Shown piece by piece: positions 18,908 through 27,071 of a stretch of DNA of 64,000 nt. Every line of letters begins with the position of its first letter. Position 1 is the first letter of the stretch. The DNA comes from Halocynthiibacter sp. SDUM655004 (GTDB taxonomy: Bacteria; Pseudomonadota; Alphaproteobacteria; Rhodobacterales; Rhodobacteraceae), in the NCBI RefSeq assembly GCF_026015885.1, contig NZ_JAPDUG010000001.1:744001-808000 (forward strand), written 5' to 3'. A program made the position numbers and the translations under genes. The notes under the pieces were generated by a model that ran no database searches, was not told the origin of the DNA, and saw nothing but the letters and a program-made list of their open reading frames with translations.

Positions 18908-19997
18908 GGTCCGCGCTGAAGCTGCGCGGCTACAGGCCTTTTTCGCGGCCTCCGGCGCGCAGGTTGTGGATGCCGATATCCTGCAGCCCGCCGAAACCCT
19001 GCTCGACCTTTATGGCGAGGACATTCGCGCGCGTGCATACGTGACGAACGATCCGCTGCGCGGTGAACAAATGCTACGGCCTGATTTTACAGTGCCGGTT
19101 GTTCAGATGCATATGGACAGCGGCGCAAGCCCCGCGCGTTATGTTTATTCTGGCGAGGTTTTCCGCCGTCAGGAAGAAGATACAGATCGCGCGACAGAGT
19201 TTTTTCAGGTCGGCTACGAGATTTTTGACGGGGCAAATCCTGCGGCGTCCGATGCCGAAGTGTTTGCTTTGTTTCAAGAGGTTTTGTCCCCACTTGGGCT
19301 TCGCGCCGCAACCGGTGATATCGGGATTCTAAAGGCAGCTGTTGAGGGGCTGGCCACGAGTGAAGCACGCCGTGCCGCTTTGCTGCGCCACATCTGGCGG
19401 CCGCATCGTTTCCGCACGTTGCTTGACCGTTTTGGCGGGCGCACGCCTGTTGCGTCAAGCCGCGCGAAGCTTCTGAAAAATCTCGAAGATACAGAGGCTC
19501 AGGATCTGATTAAGGACGCAGGGCGCGTCATCGGATTGCGCCGACCGTCCGAGATTATCGCCCGTCTTGAGACACTCCAAGAAGATGCCAAAGAACCGAA
19601 TCTGAGCGAAACCGAAGTTGAGCTCCTTGAAACGATTATGCGGCTGCGCGAAACGGCTCCGAATGTGTTGGAAGCGCTGCGCGATATCGCGATTGATCTT
19701 CCATCGATTTCTAATGCCGTCGGGCAACTGTCCGCACGGCTTGATGCGCTTGCGGAGCTTGGTGTTGATGTGGATTCGCTCGATTTCGAGACGTCCTATG
19801 GCCGCAGCACGATGGAATATTACGACGGGTTTGTGTTCGGTTTTTACGTACACGGTCGCCCCGATTTGCCGCCCGTAGCAACCGGCGGGCGCTACGATGC
19901 GCTGACGCAGGTCTTGGGGCAGGGCAAATCCATCCCGGCGGTTGGCGGCGTTGTGCGCCCCGGCCTCACGTGGAAGATGCGGGAGGGCGCGCTATGA
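18891..19997 (+). CDS. hisZ: ATP phosphoribosyltransferase regulatory subunit HisZ
   Basis: 368-residue catalytically inactive paralogue of histidyl-tRNA synthetase. It keeps the class II fold marks ([28 protein letters not shown], a C-terminal [10 protein letters not shown]) but is shorter and lacks the tRNA anticodon domain. HisZ binds the short HisG to give an active, histidine-regulated first enzyme of histidine biosynthesis. It sits between hisS and hisG and overlaps both (17 and 4 bases), so the three are very likely co-translated. Confidence 0.93.
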   Translation: MTQKPEVRAEAARLQAFFAASGAQVVDADILQPAETLLDLYGEDIRARAYVTNDPLRGEQMLRPDFTVPVVQMHMDSGASPARYVYSGEVFRRQEEDTDRATEFFQVGYEIFDGANPAASDAEVFALFQEVLSPLGLRAATGDIGILKAAVEGLATSEARRAALLRHIWRPHRFRTLLDRFGGRTPVASSRAKLLKNLEDTEAQDLIKDAGRVIGLRRPSEIIARLETLQEDAKEPNLSETEVELLETIMRLRETAPNVLEALRDIAIDLPSISNAVGQLSARLDALAELGVDVDSLDFETSYGRSTMEYYDGFVFGFYVHGRPDLPPVATGGRYDALTQVLGQGKSIPAVGGVVRPGLTWKMREGAL

Positions 19998-20707
19998 GCG
20001 ATGCTGCAACACTCAAGCTTGGTGTGCCGTCCAAAGGCCGTCTGATGGAGAAAACCTTCGACTGGTTTGGCGCACGTGGCGTCACCCTGCGCCGCACAGG
20101 GGCAGAGCGCGAATATGCCGGCGCGGTTGAGGGCGTTGATGGGTTGGAACTTGTGCTGCTGTCTGCCGGTGAAATCCCGCGCGAACTGGCCGCAGGGCGT
20201 ATTCATCTTGGCGTTACGGGAACTGATCTTATCCGCGAAAAACTCGCGGCTTGGGAAATGCAGGTTGCCGAGCTTGCGCCTATGGGATTTGGCCACGCTG
20301 ATCTGGTGATGGCCGTGCCACAATGTTGGGTGGATGTGGAAACGCTTGATGATTTGGACGCAGTGGCAGCGCAATTCCGCAAGACCCACGGGTTCCGGCT
20401 TCGGATTGCCACGAAGTACCACCGCCTTGTTCGGAATTTCTTGAAAGACCAAGGCGTTGCCGACTATCAGCTTGTTGATAGCCAAGGCGCGACCGAAGGC
20501 ACCGTAAAGCACGAAACCGCCGAGATGGTTGCTGATATCACCTCAACTGGTGATACGCTGCGCGCCAATCACCTCAAGGTGTTGAGCGATGGAGTGGTGC
20601 ATAAATCGCAAGCTACGCTTCTCAAATCGCGCAAGGCGGATTGGGATGGCGGCCGCCGCGAGATTCTACGCGCCCTTGAGACAGCTTTGCGTACGGCGGA
20701 CGAATAG
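19994..20707 (+). CDS. hisG: ATP phosphoribosyltransferase catalytic subunit (short form)
   Basis: 237 residues, the HisG short form, which lacks the C-terminal regulatory domain of the roughly 300-residue long form and therefore needs HisZ. It condenses ATP with PRPP in the first step of histidine biosynthesis. LGVPSKGRLME opens the protein, and SAGEIPRELAAGRIHLGVTGTDL matches the family. ATG 19994 follows GGGAGG and shares ATGA with the hisZ stop; the in-frame GTG at 19970 has no ribosome binding site. It ends one base before the convergent DUF1489 gene. Confidence 0.95.
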   Translation: MSDAATLKLGVPSKGRLMEKTFDWFGARGVTLRRTGAEREYAGAVEGVDGLELVLLSAGEIPRELAAGRIHLGVTGTDLIREKLAAWEMQVAELAPMGFGHADLVMAVPQCWVDVETLDDLDAVAAQFRKTHGFRLRIATKYHRLVRNFLKDQGVADYQLVDSQGATEGTVKHETAEMVADITSTGDTLRANHLKVLSDGVVHKSQATLLKSRKADWDGGRREILRALETALRTADE

Positions 20708-20708
20708 C

Positions 20709-21131
20709 CTAAAGAATGCCGATTTCGCCGAGTGCCGCTGCAAGTTCGGGCGGGAGGGGGCTTTCTTCTTTGTTGCTGCGCGTTAAATCAGGCGGCGCGT
20801 CCTCTGGCTTGAGGTAGCGCCACCCTTGAAAGGCGCGGCGGGGAGTGGGCTGTATGCGGATAAGTTCGGGGTCCATGATGATGGCGCAGCGGCGGATACC
20901 GTCGTCTCCGATTACCTCATCAAGCTGCAACACTTTTTGCCGAGCAAGCATAACCCCTTTGATCACCCAAAAGAGCGAGCCGCCATCAAGCAATTCAGCC
21001 TCTCGTTTTGGCCACATACGGGTGACGTGGCGGGTTGGTGTTTCGGGCGTGGGGTAATGGGCGGCGCGGTATGATTCCAGATGTTCGAGGGAATCGATGC
21101 CGACGCAGAGCTTTACTAGATGTATGGTCAT
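20709..21131 (-). CDS. DUF1489-family protein
   Basis: 140-residue protein that matches what I know of DUF1489, a family of small alphaproteobacterial cytosolic proteins of unknown function (MTIHLVKLCVGIDSLEHL at the start; RHVTRMWPKREAELLDGGSLFWVIKG in the middle; WRYLKPEDAPPDL near the end). No catalytic motif is visible. It is divergent from nrdJ and convergent with hisG. Confidence 0.8.
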   Translation of the reverse strand: MTIHLVKLCVGIDSLEHLESYRAAHYPTPETPTRHVTRMWPKREAELLDGGSLFWVIKGVMLARQKVLQLDEVIGDDGIRRCAIIMDPELIRIQPTPRRAFQGWRYLKPEDAPPDLTRSNKEESPLPPELAAALGEIGIL

Positions 21132-21143
21132 TTCTTCCGCTCA

Positions 21144-21160
21144 CCCCAATATATTGCGGG
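21144..21160. promoter_or_regulatory. Candidate NrdR-box-like palindrome upstream of nrdJ
   Basis: A perfect 10-base palindrome CAATATATTG (21147-21156) flanked by CCC and CGGG lies 119 bases before nrdJ and 13 bases before the divergent DUF1489 start. It resembles the AT-rich core of NrdR boxes, which control ribonucleotide reductase genes. NrdR normally binds two boxes about three helical turns apart, and I see no clear second copy. Confidence 0.4.
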
Positions 21161-21278
21161 AATTTATCCCGTTTCCGTTGCGATAATAAGGCATCATCCC
21201 CCCGAAAGGCAATTGACCAAAACGCGATTGCCGCCTAATGTGGAAGGCCCTTTCAACGCCAGAGCAGGATACCCGTAA

Positions 21279-23543
21279 ATGAGCCGTTTCTCCGCCCCTA
21301 TCGCCGAGCAAATCTGGGATATGAAATACCGGTTCAAAAAGGCCGACGGCACCGCAATTGATGCGAGTGTTGAAGATAGCTGGCGGCGGATTGCGCGCTC
21401 GCTTGCCTCGGTCGAGGACAAGCCCGAGGCGTGGGAAGGCAAGTTTTATGACGCGCTTGAGGACTTCAAATACCTCCCCGCGGGCCGGATCACGGCGGGC
21501 GCTGGAACGGGGCGGGCTGTTACGCTGTTCAACTGCTTTGTGATGGGGACGATTCCAGACAGCATGGGCGGCATTTTCGACATGCTCAAAGAGGCCGCGC
21601 TTACCATGCAGCAGGGCGGCGGCATCGGCTATGATTTCAGTACCATTCGCCCCAAAGGCGCGGATGTGAAGGGCGTTGCGGCGGATGCTTCTGGCCCGCT
21701 GTCGTTCATGGATGTCTGGGATGCGATGTGCCGCACAATTATGTCCGCGGGTTCGCGCCGTGGTGCGATGATGGCGACCATGCGGTGCGACCACCCCGAC
21801 ATCGAGGATTTTATCACTGCCAAGAAGGATTCTGCACGCCTGCGGATGTTCAACCTTTCTGTGCTTGTGACCGATGATTTTATGGAAGCGGTGAAGGCCG
21901 ATGGCTCGTGGGATCTCAAGTTTAATGGAAAGATTTACCACACCGTTCAGGCGCGCGACCTTTGGAACAAAATCATGCGCGGCACCTATGACTATGCCGA
22001 GCCAGGTGTGATTTTCATCGACCGGATCAATCAGGCCAACAACCTGAGCTATTGCGAAACCATCGCTGCGACAAACCCTTGTGGCGAGCAGCCTTTGCCG
22101 CCCTATGGCGCGTGTTTGCTCGGGTCGATCAATCTTGCGCGGTTGGTCTCCGAGCCGTTTGAGGATGCCGCAGCACTTGACGAAAGCGCGCTCTCTGATC
22201 TTGTCGAAACCGCCGTCCGTATGATGGATAACGTGGTCGACGAAAGTAAATTTCCGCTTGAAGCACAGGCGCAAGAAGCCGCAGCGAAGCGCCGGATTGG
22301 CCTTGGTGTGACGGGCCTTGCTGATGCACTTCTCATGGTTGGCTTGAAATACGGAACAGAAGAAGCCGCCGAGCAGACCGAGGCGTGGATGAAATCCATC
22401 GCGCGGGCCGCTTATCTTGCTTCTGTCGAGCTTGCTAAGGAAAAGGGGCCGTTCCCGCTCTTTGATGCCGACAAGTATCTTGCCTCCGGCACCATGCAAG
22501 CGATGGATGAAGATGTACGCGAAGCAATCCGCACCCACGGTATCCGTAATGCGCTCCTGACTTCGATTGCCCCAACCGGCACCATCAGCCTCTATGCGGG
22601 GAACGTGTCGAGCGGGATCGAACCTGTCTTTGCTTATGCCTATACTCGGAAGGTCTTGCAGAAAGACGGCTCGCGCACTGAAGAGGAAGTGGTGGATTAC
22701 GCCGTGAACCTTTGGCGAGAAAAGTTCGGTGATAAAGAACTGCCCGAGTATTTCGTTAACGCTCAAACCCTCGCGCCGCTTGATCATGTGCGCATGCAGG
22801 CCGCTGCACAGAAGTGGATCGATAGCTCGATTTCCAAAACGATCAACTGCCCCGAAGATATCAGCTTTGAGGATTTCAAAGAGGTCTATATGGCCGCGTG
22901 GGATCAGGGCTGTAAGGGCTGCACCACTTATCGGCCAAACGATGTGACCGGGTCGGTGCTTAGTGTTTCGAGCGAAAGCGAAGCGGCTCCCGAAGTGGAT
23001 GAGGGCGCGGATGTTGTTTATATTTCCGAGCCGCTCGACCGTCCGCAAGCACTTGAAGGCAATACGTATAAACTCAAGTGGCCAGATTCCGAGCATGCGA
23101 TTTACATTACGGTGAATGACGTGGTGATCGGCGGGCATCGCCGTCCGTTCGAGGTATTTATCAACTCCAAGAACATGGAGCATTTCGCGTGGACTGTGGC
23201 GCTCACCCGCATGATCTCTGCGGTATTCCGTCGGGGTGGGGATGTGTCGTTTGTGGTTGAAGAGCTAAAGGCGGTGTTTGACCCGCGCGGTGGCGCATGG
23301 ATGGAAGGGAAGTATATTCCGTCGATTCTTGCGGCCATTGGTGGCGTGATTGAACGGCACCTGATCGTGACTGGCTTTATCGAAGGCGAGGGCATGGGGC
23401 TGAAGGTTGATCCGCAGGCCGATGTTGTTGCTCTTGGCGGTGCGCCGCGCGGAAAAGCGTGCCCATCCTGTGGGCAATATAGCCTTCGCATGGTCGAGGG
23501 GTGCATGACATGCACCGACTGCGGCCACAGCAAGTGCGGCTAA
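21279..23543 (+). CDS. nrdJ: Adenosylcobalamin-dependent (class II) ribonucleotide reductase
   Basis: 754-residue single-chain ribonucleotide reductase that makes deoxyribonucleotides with an adenosylcobalamin-generated thiyl radical, independent of oxygen. NPCGEQPLPPYGACLLGSINL contains the radical Cys at residue 268. The redox Cys lies in LFNCFVMG near residue 87, and the C-terminal CPSCG, CMTCTDCG and KCG cluster feeds electrons to the active site. No NrdB partner is nearby, as expected for this class. No cobalamin riboswitch was recognised upstream. It ends 3 bases before the convergent PAS-LuxR gene. Confidence 0.95.
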   Translation: MSRFSAPIAEQIWDMKYRFKKADGTAIDASVEDSWRRIARSLASVEDKPEAWEGKFYDALEDFKYLPAGRITAGAGTGRAVTLFNCFVMGTIPDSMGGIFDMLKEAALTMQQGGGIGYDFSTIRPKGADVKGVAADASGPLSFMDVWDAMCRTIMSAGSRRGAMMATMRCDHPDIEDFITAKKDSARLRMFNLSVLVTDDFMEAVKADGSWDLKFNGKIYHTVQARDLWNKIMRGTYDYAEPGVIFIDRINQANNLSYCETIAATNPCGEQPLPPYGACLLGSINLARLVSEPFEDAAALDESALSDLVETAVRMMDNVVDESKFPLEAQAQEAAAKRRIGLGVTGLADALLMVGLKYGTEEAAEQTEAWMKSIARAAYLASVELAKEKGPFPLFDADKYLASGTMQAMDEDVREAIRTHGIRNALLTSIAPTGTISLYAGNVSSGIEPVFAYAYTRKVLQKDGSRTEEEVVDYAVNLWREKFGDKELPEYFVNAQTLAPLDHVRMQAAAQKWIDSSISKTINCPEDISFEDFKEVYMAAWDQGCKGCTTYRPNDVTGSVLSVSSESEAAPEVDEGADVVYISEPLDRPQALEGNTYKLKWPDSEHAIYITVNDVVIGGHRRPFEVFINSKNMEHFAWTVALTRMISAVFRRGGDVSFVVEELKAVFDPRGGAWMEGKYIPSILAAIGGVIERHLIVTGFIEGEGMGLKVDPQADVVALGGAPRGKACPSCGQYSLRMVEGCMTCTDCGHSKCG

Positions 23544-23546
23544 GAC

Positions 23547-24098
23547 CTAGCTCTCGATAGAGGTTAGTTTTGCAAGAAGCGCGGGCGTGTTGCTGACGCC
23601 CAGCTTGCGCAAGAGGCGCGCGCGCACGTCTTCGATCGTGCGGGGCGAGAGGCTAAGCTGCTGAGCGATTTCCTTGCTGGTCCGACCGTGGCTAAGGTGG
23701 CGGACGACCTGACGTTCACGCGGCGTGAGGCTCACGCGCTCTGGGGTTTCCGTCATTGCGGCAAAGCTCATTACTACGCGGGCAAGAGGCGCTTCGGGCG
23801 TGAGCGTGCGCGCGCGGAACTTGCACCAAAATCGCTGTCCGTCTCGGCGCTGCATGATACGCTCGTCTGAATATGTCCCGCCTGATTTCAGGTGTTCGAT
23901 GCCGATATCCCGAATGCTCTCAAATTCTTGGTAAGTGCCATAAAGAATCTGAAACGACTCGCCTATCAGCTGCTTCTTTGTATAGCCAAAGAGCGTCGCA
24001 AACGTGCCGTTGCAGGATTTAATGATGCGGTTTTCCGACATCACTATTCCGATTGGACATTCTTCAAATGCCAGTTGTTCAAGGTCGTTCATGTCCAT
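23547..24098 (-). CDS. PAS-domain LuxR-family transcriptional regulator
   Basis: 183 residues in two parts. An N-terminal PAS sensor (about 5-115) shows CPIGIVMSENRIIKSCNGTFATLFGY and the RRDGQRFWCKF strand. A C-terminal LuxR/FixJ helix-turn-helix (about 120-183) shows LTPRERQVVRHLSHGRTSKEIAQ and SPRTIEDVRARLLRKLGV. The PAS domain lacks the NCRFLQ motif of LOV photosensors, so the ligand is unknown. It is divergent from the peptide-utilisation operon, and the 99-base intergenic region carries a strong inverted repeat, so it is a plausible regulator of that operon (inference). The start is ATG 24098 or 24092; neither has a strong ribosome binding site. Confidence 0.87.
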   Translation of the reverse strand: MDMNDLEQLAFEECPIGIVMSENRIIKSCNGTFATLFGYTKKQLIGESFQILYGTYQEFESIRDIGIEHLKSGGTYSDERIMQRRDGQRFWCKFRARTLTPEAPLARVVMSFAAMTETPERVSLTPRERQVVRHLSHGRTSKEIAQQLSLSPRTIEDVRARLLRKLGVSNTPALLAKLTSIES

Positions 24099-24121
24099 TT
24101 CGGTGGGAGCTTTCTTCTGTC

Positions 24122-24151
24122 ACCGTGTTTATACGGTATTGATACCGTATA
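24122..24151. promoter_or_regulatory. Operator-like inverted repeat with three 11-bp-spaced half-sites
   Basis: A perfect inverted repeat with 10-base arms TATACGGTAT and ATACCGTATA separated by TG occupies 24130-24151. The pentamer ACCGT/ACGGT occurs three times, at 24122, 24133 and 24144, in alternating orientation and exactly 11 bases apart, so all copies lie on one face of the helix. TATATT at 24150-24155 could be a -10 element for the M20/ABC operon, which would put the repeat inside the promoter. The binding protein is not known; the divergent PAS-LuxR product or an FCD-type GntR regulator are candidates. Confidence 0.65.
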
Positions 24152-24197
24152 TATTGCGCGTCATGCTCCGTTAAGTCAATCGCAATGGGAGAGATGG

Positions 24198-25511
24198 ATG
24201 GACTACGGAGCAAAGCTTGACGCGGAAATCGAAGCGCGGCGCGATGATCTTATTGCCCTAACTCAAGACCTGATCCGTATACCAACACTTAACCCACCCG
24301 GTGATTGCTATCTGGAGATTTGCGAATACCTCCGTGATCGGTTGGCCACTAAAGGCTTTGATGTGCAGCTTGTGCGAGCAGAAGGCGCGATTGGCGATTC
24401 TGACAAATACCCTCGCTGGAATGTTGTCGCTCGACGCGAAGGCGCGCATTCTGGTGAATGTGTGCATTTCAACTCGCATACCGATGTTGTCGAAGTTGGC
24501 CGCGACTGGACCTATGATCCGTTCGGCGGTGAGCTAGACGACGGCAAGATTTACGGGCGCGGCGCATGCGATATGAAGGGTGGCCTTGCTACATCGATCA
24601 TCGCGGCCGAGGTTTTTGTTGACCTTTTCCCAGAGTTTTCTGGCGCGGTCGAAATTTCGGGAACGGCGGACGAGGAATCTGGCGGTTATGGTGGCGTGGC
24701 GTACCTTGCTGAAAAGGGGTTCTTCGCGCCGGAGCGTGTTCAGCATGTGATTATTCCGGAGCCGCTCAACAAAGACCGAATTTGCTTGGGGCATCGCGGC
24801 GTTTGGTGGGCCGAGCTTGAGACATTCGGCGAGATTGCGCATGGCTCCATGCCATTCCTCGGAGACTGCGCTGTTCGGCATATGGGTGCTGTTGTGCACG
24901 AGATGGAACAGAGCCTGTTCCCCGCGCTCGCTGAGAAACGCACCGACATGCCCGTTGTGCCAGAAGGGGCCAAGCAATCAACGCTCAACATCAACTCAAT
25001 GCACGGCGGTATGGAAGAGCCGGAGGCCGATTATACCGGTTATCCTTCGGCCTGTGTTCCCGATAGCTGCCGCATGGTGCTCGACCGCCGATTCCTCATC
25101 GAAGAGGACATCAAAGACGTTCAGGCTGAAATTCAATCCGTACTCGACAAGGTAAAAGCGGAGCGCGACACGTTCCGTTATGATTTGCGCGAAATGCATC
25201 GTGTTTTGCCGACCATGACAGAAAAAGACGCGCCCGTTGTCACAACAGTGGCCGAAGCCATTCAGGATATCATTGGCGCACCCGCAGAATATGTTGTCTC
25301 TCCAGGGACTTACGACCAGAAACACATCGACAGAATTGGTAAGCTCAAGAACTGTATCGCCTATGGGCCAGGAATTCTCGATCTCGCGCATAAGCCAGAC
25401 GAGTATATTGGCGTTGAAGATATGGTGGATTCTGCGAAAGTAATGGCGCGCAGCTTGGTCAAGATCCTTCTTGGCCATGATGAGATAACAGTTGGAGAAC
25501 CAAAAATATGA
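24198..25511 (+). CDS. M20-family metallopeptidase/deacylase (ArgE/DapE type)
   Basis: 437-residue di-zinc hydrolase that removes acyl groups from N-acyl amino acids or cleaves small peptides. Metal-binding motifs are HFNSHTDVVEVG, the bridging Asp in GRGACDMKGG, the catalytic Glu pair in GTADEESGG, and a late His (DQKHIDRIG). It is the first gene of a tightly coupled operon with a dipeptide-type ABC transporter, so the substrate is probably the imported compound rather than acetylornithine (inference). The ATG at 24198 is chosen over a frame open from 23892 because GGGAGA lies at 24187-24192. Confidence 0.88.
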   Translation: MDYGAKLDAEIEARRDDLIALTQDLIRIPTLNPPGDCYLEICEYLRDRLATKGFDVQLVRAEGAIGDSDKYPRWNVVARREGAHSGECVHFNSHTDVVEVGRDWTYDPFGGELDDGKIYGRGACDMKGGLATSIIAAEVFVDLFPEFSGAVEISGTADEESGGYGGVAYLAEKGFFAPERVQHVIIPEPLNKDRICLGHRGVWWAELETFGEIAHGSMPFLGDCAVRHMGAVVHEMEQSLFPALAEKRTDMPVVPEGAKQSTLNINSMHGGMEEPEADYTGYPSACVPDSCRMVLDRRFLIEEDIKDVQAEIQSVLDKVKAERDTFRYDLREMHRVLPTMTEKDAPVVTTVAEAIQDIIGAPAEYVVSPGTYDQKHIDRIGKLKNCIAYGPGILDLAHKPDEYIGVEDMVDSAKVMARSLVKILLGHDEITVGEPKI

Positions 25512-26995
25512 CAACACTTAGAACAGCGGCCGCCCTGACAAGTGCGCTTGCCCTTTGTGCGAGCCTCGGCACGGCCCATGCCGCGGGCGGAGATGTGACC
25601 GTCGGCTTGCAGCTCGAGCCACCGCACCTTGACCCGACAAGCGCCGCCGCTGGCGCAATCGATCAGGTGCTTTATTCCAATGTTTTTGAGGGTTTGACAC
25701 GGTTTGGCCCAGATGGATCGATTAACCCCGGTCTGGCTAAAGATTGGGACGTTTCTGAAGATGGCCTGACTTACACGTTCCACCTGCAAGAGGGTGTGAC
25801 CTTCCATGACGGCACCACAATGGACGCTGAGGATGTGAAATTCTCGCTCGACCGTGCGCGCGCCGAAGATTCCGCCAACGCGCAGAAAGCGCTGTTTGCC
25901 GATATCGCGTCTGTTGATGTAGTGGATCCCGCAACAGTCAAAGTTACGCTTTCCAAGCCGAACGGCAACTTCCTGTTCAATATGGCATGGGGCGACGCAG
26001 TTATCGTGGCGCCGGAAAGCATTGAGAACATCAAAACAAACCCTGTTGGAACTGGTGCTTTTACCTTCAGTAACTGGGTTCAGGGCGACCAAATCACCCT
26101 GACCAAGAACGCAGATTACTGGGGCGAGCCTGCCAAACTGGATTCTGCAACGTTCAAGTTCATCTCTGATCCAACCGCAGCTTTCGCGGCGGTGATGGCT
26201 GAGGATGTGGATGCCTTTGGTGGCTATCCTGCTCCTGAAAACCTGCCTCAGTTCGAAGCGGACCCACGTTTTAACGTGCTGATTGGTTCGACAGAAGGGG
26301 AAACCATCCTCTCGACCAATAACGCCCAGCCTCCATTTGACAATCCGAAGGTGCGCGAAGCTCTGGCTCATGCGATTGATCGCCAAGCGATCATTGATGG
26401 CGCGATGTTCGGGTATGGAACGCCAATCGGTACGCATTTTGCGCCGCACCATCCTGATTACGTCGATCTGACGGGGAACTCTGCGTATGATCCGGAGAAA
26501 GCAAAAGCACTGCTTGCCGAGGCCGGATTTGCCGATGGGTTTACAACGACGCTCAAACTGCCGCCGCCCTCCTATGCGCGCCGTGGTGGTGAGATCATTG
26601 CAGCACAACTGCGCGATGTTGGTATCGAAACAGAGATCAGCAACCTTGAGTGGGCGCAGTGGCTTGAGCAGGTATTCCGTGGCAAAGATTTCGGTCTGAC
26701 GATCATTTCGCACACGGAGCCGCTTGATATCGGTATCTATGCAAACCCTGATTACTACTTCCAGTATGACAGCGCCGAGTTCCAAGGCGTTATGGCAGAG
26801 TTGAACGAAGCAACCGACCCGGCCAAACGATCCGAGCTGCTCCAAAAAGCCCAGACGATCATCTCCGATGATTACGTCAACGGCTACTTGTTCCAACTCG
26901 CTCAGTTGAGCGTGGTTAAGGCCAATTTGGTCGGTATCTGGGAAAATTCTCCGACACAGGCCACAGACCTGACCGCTGTTTACTGGGAAGAGTAA
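25508..26995 (+). CDS. ABC transporter substrate-binding protein, dipeptide/oligopeptide family (SBP_bac_5)
   Basis: 495-residue periplasmic binding protein with a Sec signal peptide (cleavage after AHA near residue 26) and no lipobox. Family marks are VLYSNVFEGLTRFGPDGSI, PGLAKDWDVSEDGLTYTFHLQEGVTFHDGT and NPVGTGAFTFSNW. It delivers peptides or peptide-like solutes to the permeases encoded just downstream. ATGA overlap with the M20 gene indicates coupling. A GC-rich hairpin follows before the first permease gene. Confidence 0.92.
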   Translation: MTTLRTAAALTSALALCASLGTAHAAGGDVTVGLQLEPPHLDPTSAAAGAIDQVLYSNVFEGLTRFGPDGSINPGLAKDWDVSEDGLTYTFHLQEGVTFHDGTTMDAEDVKFSLDRARAEDSANAQKALFADIASVDVVDPATVKVTLSKPNGNFLFNMAWGDAVIVAPESIENIKTNPVGTGAFTFSNWVQGDQITLTKNADYWGEPAKLDSATFKFISDPTAAFAAVMAEDVDAFGGYPAPENLPQFEADPRFNVLIGSTEGETILSTNNAQPPFDNPKVREALAHAIDRQAIIDGAMFGYGTPIGTHFAPHHPDYVDLTGNSAYDPEKAKALLAEAGFADGFTTTLKLPPPSYARRGGEIIAAQLRDVGIETEISNLEWAQWLEQVFRGKDFGLTIISHTEPLDIGIYANPDYYFQYDSAEFQGVMAELNEATDPAKRSELLQKAQTIISDDYVNGYLFQLAQLSVVKANLVGIWENSPTQATDLTAVYWEE

Positions 26996-27013
26996 CGGCA
27001 CATTTTAACACCT

Positions 27014-27042
27014 GCTCTCGCCCGATCCCTGCGGGCGGGGGC
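27014..27042 (+). terminator. Intra-operon hairpin between binding-protein and permease genes
   Basis: An 11-bp stem (27014-27024 with 27032-27042, two G-T pairs) closes a 7-base loop. It lies 19 bases after the binding-protein stop and 30 bases before the permease start, without a T tract. Such hairpins often protect the upstream binding-protein mRNA or partly terminate, giving more binding protein than membrane subunits (family knowledge). Full termination is unlikely. Confidence 0.6.
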
Positions 27043-27071
27043 TTAATCTCTCAATTGGTGCCCCTCAATAC

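Noticed and set aside
21132-21278. Cobalamin riboswitch before nrdJ
   Set aside because: The gap is only 147 bases and no B12-box or conserved riboswitch core was recognised.
21141-23183. 680-codon minus-strand ORF
   Set aside because: Shadow of nrdJ in the opposite strand. Codon bias of the forward gene keeps the antisense frame open, and the translation matches nothing.
23547-24098. LOV blue-light receptor
   Set aside because: The PAS domain lacks the NCRFLQ flavin-Cys motif.
25361-27001. 546-codon minus-strand ORF
   Set aside because: Antisense shadow of the SBP_bac_5 gene, which has a signal peptide and clear family motifs.
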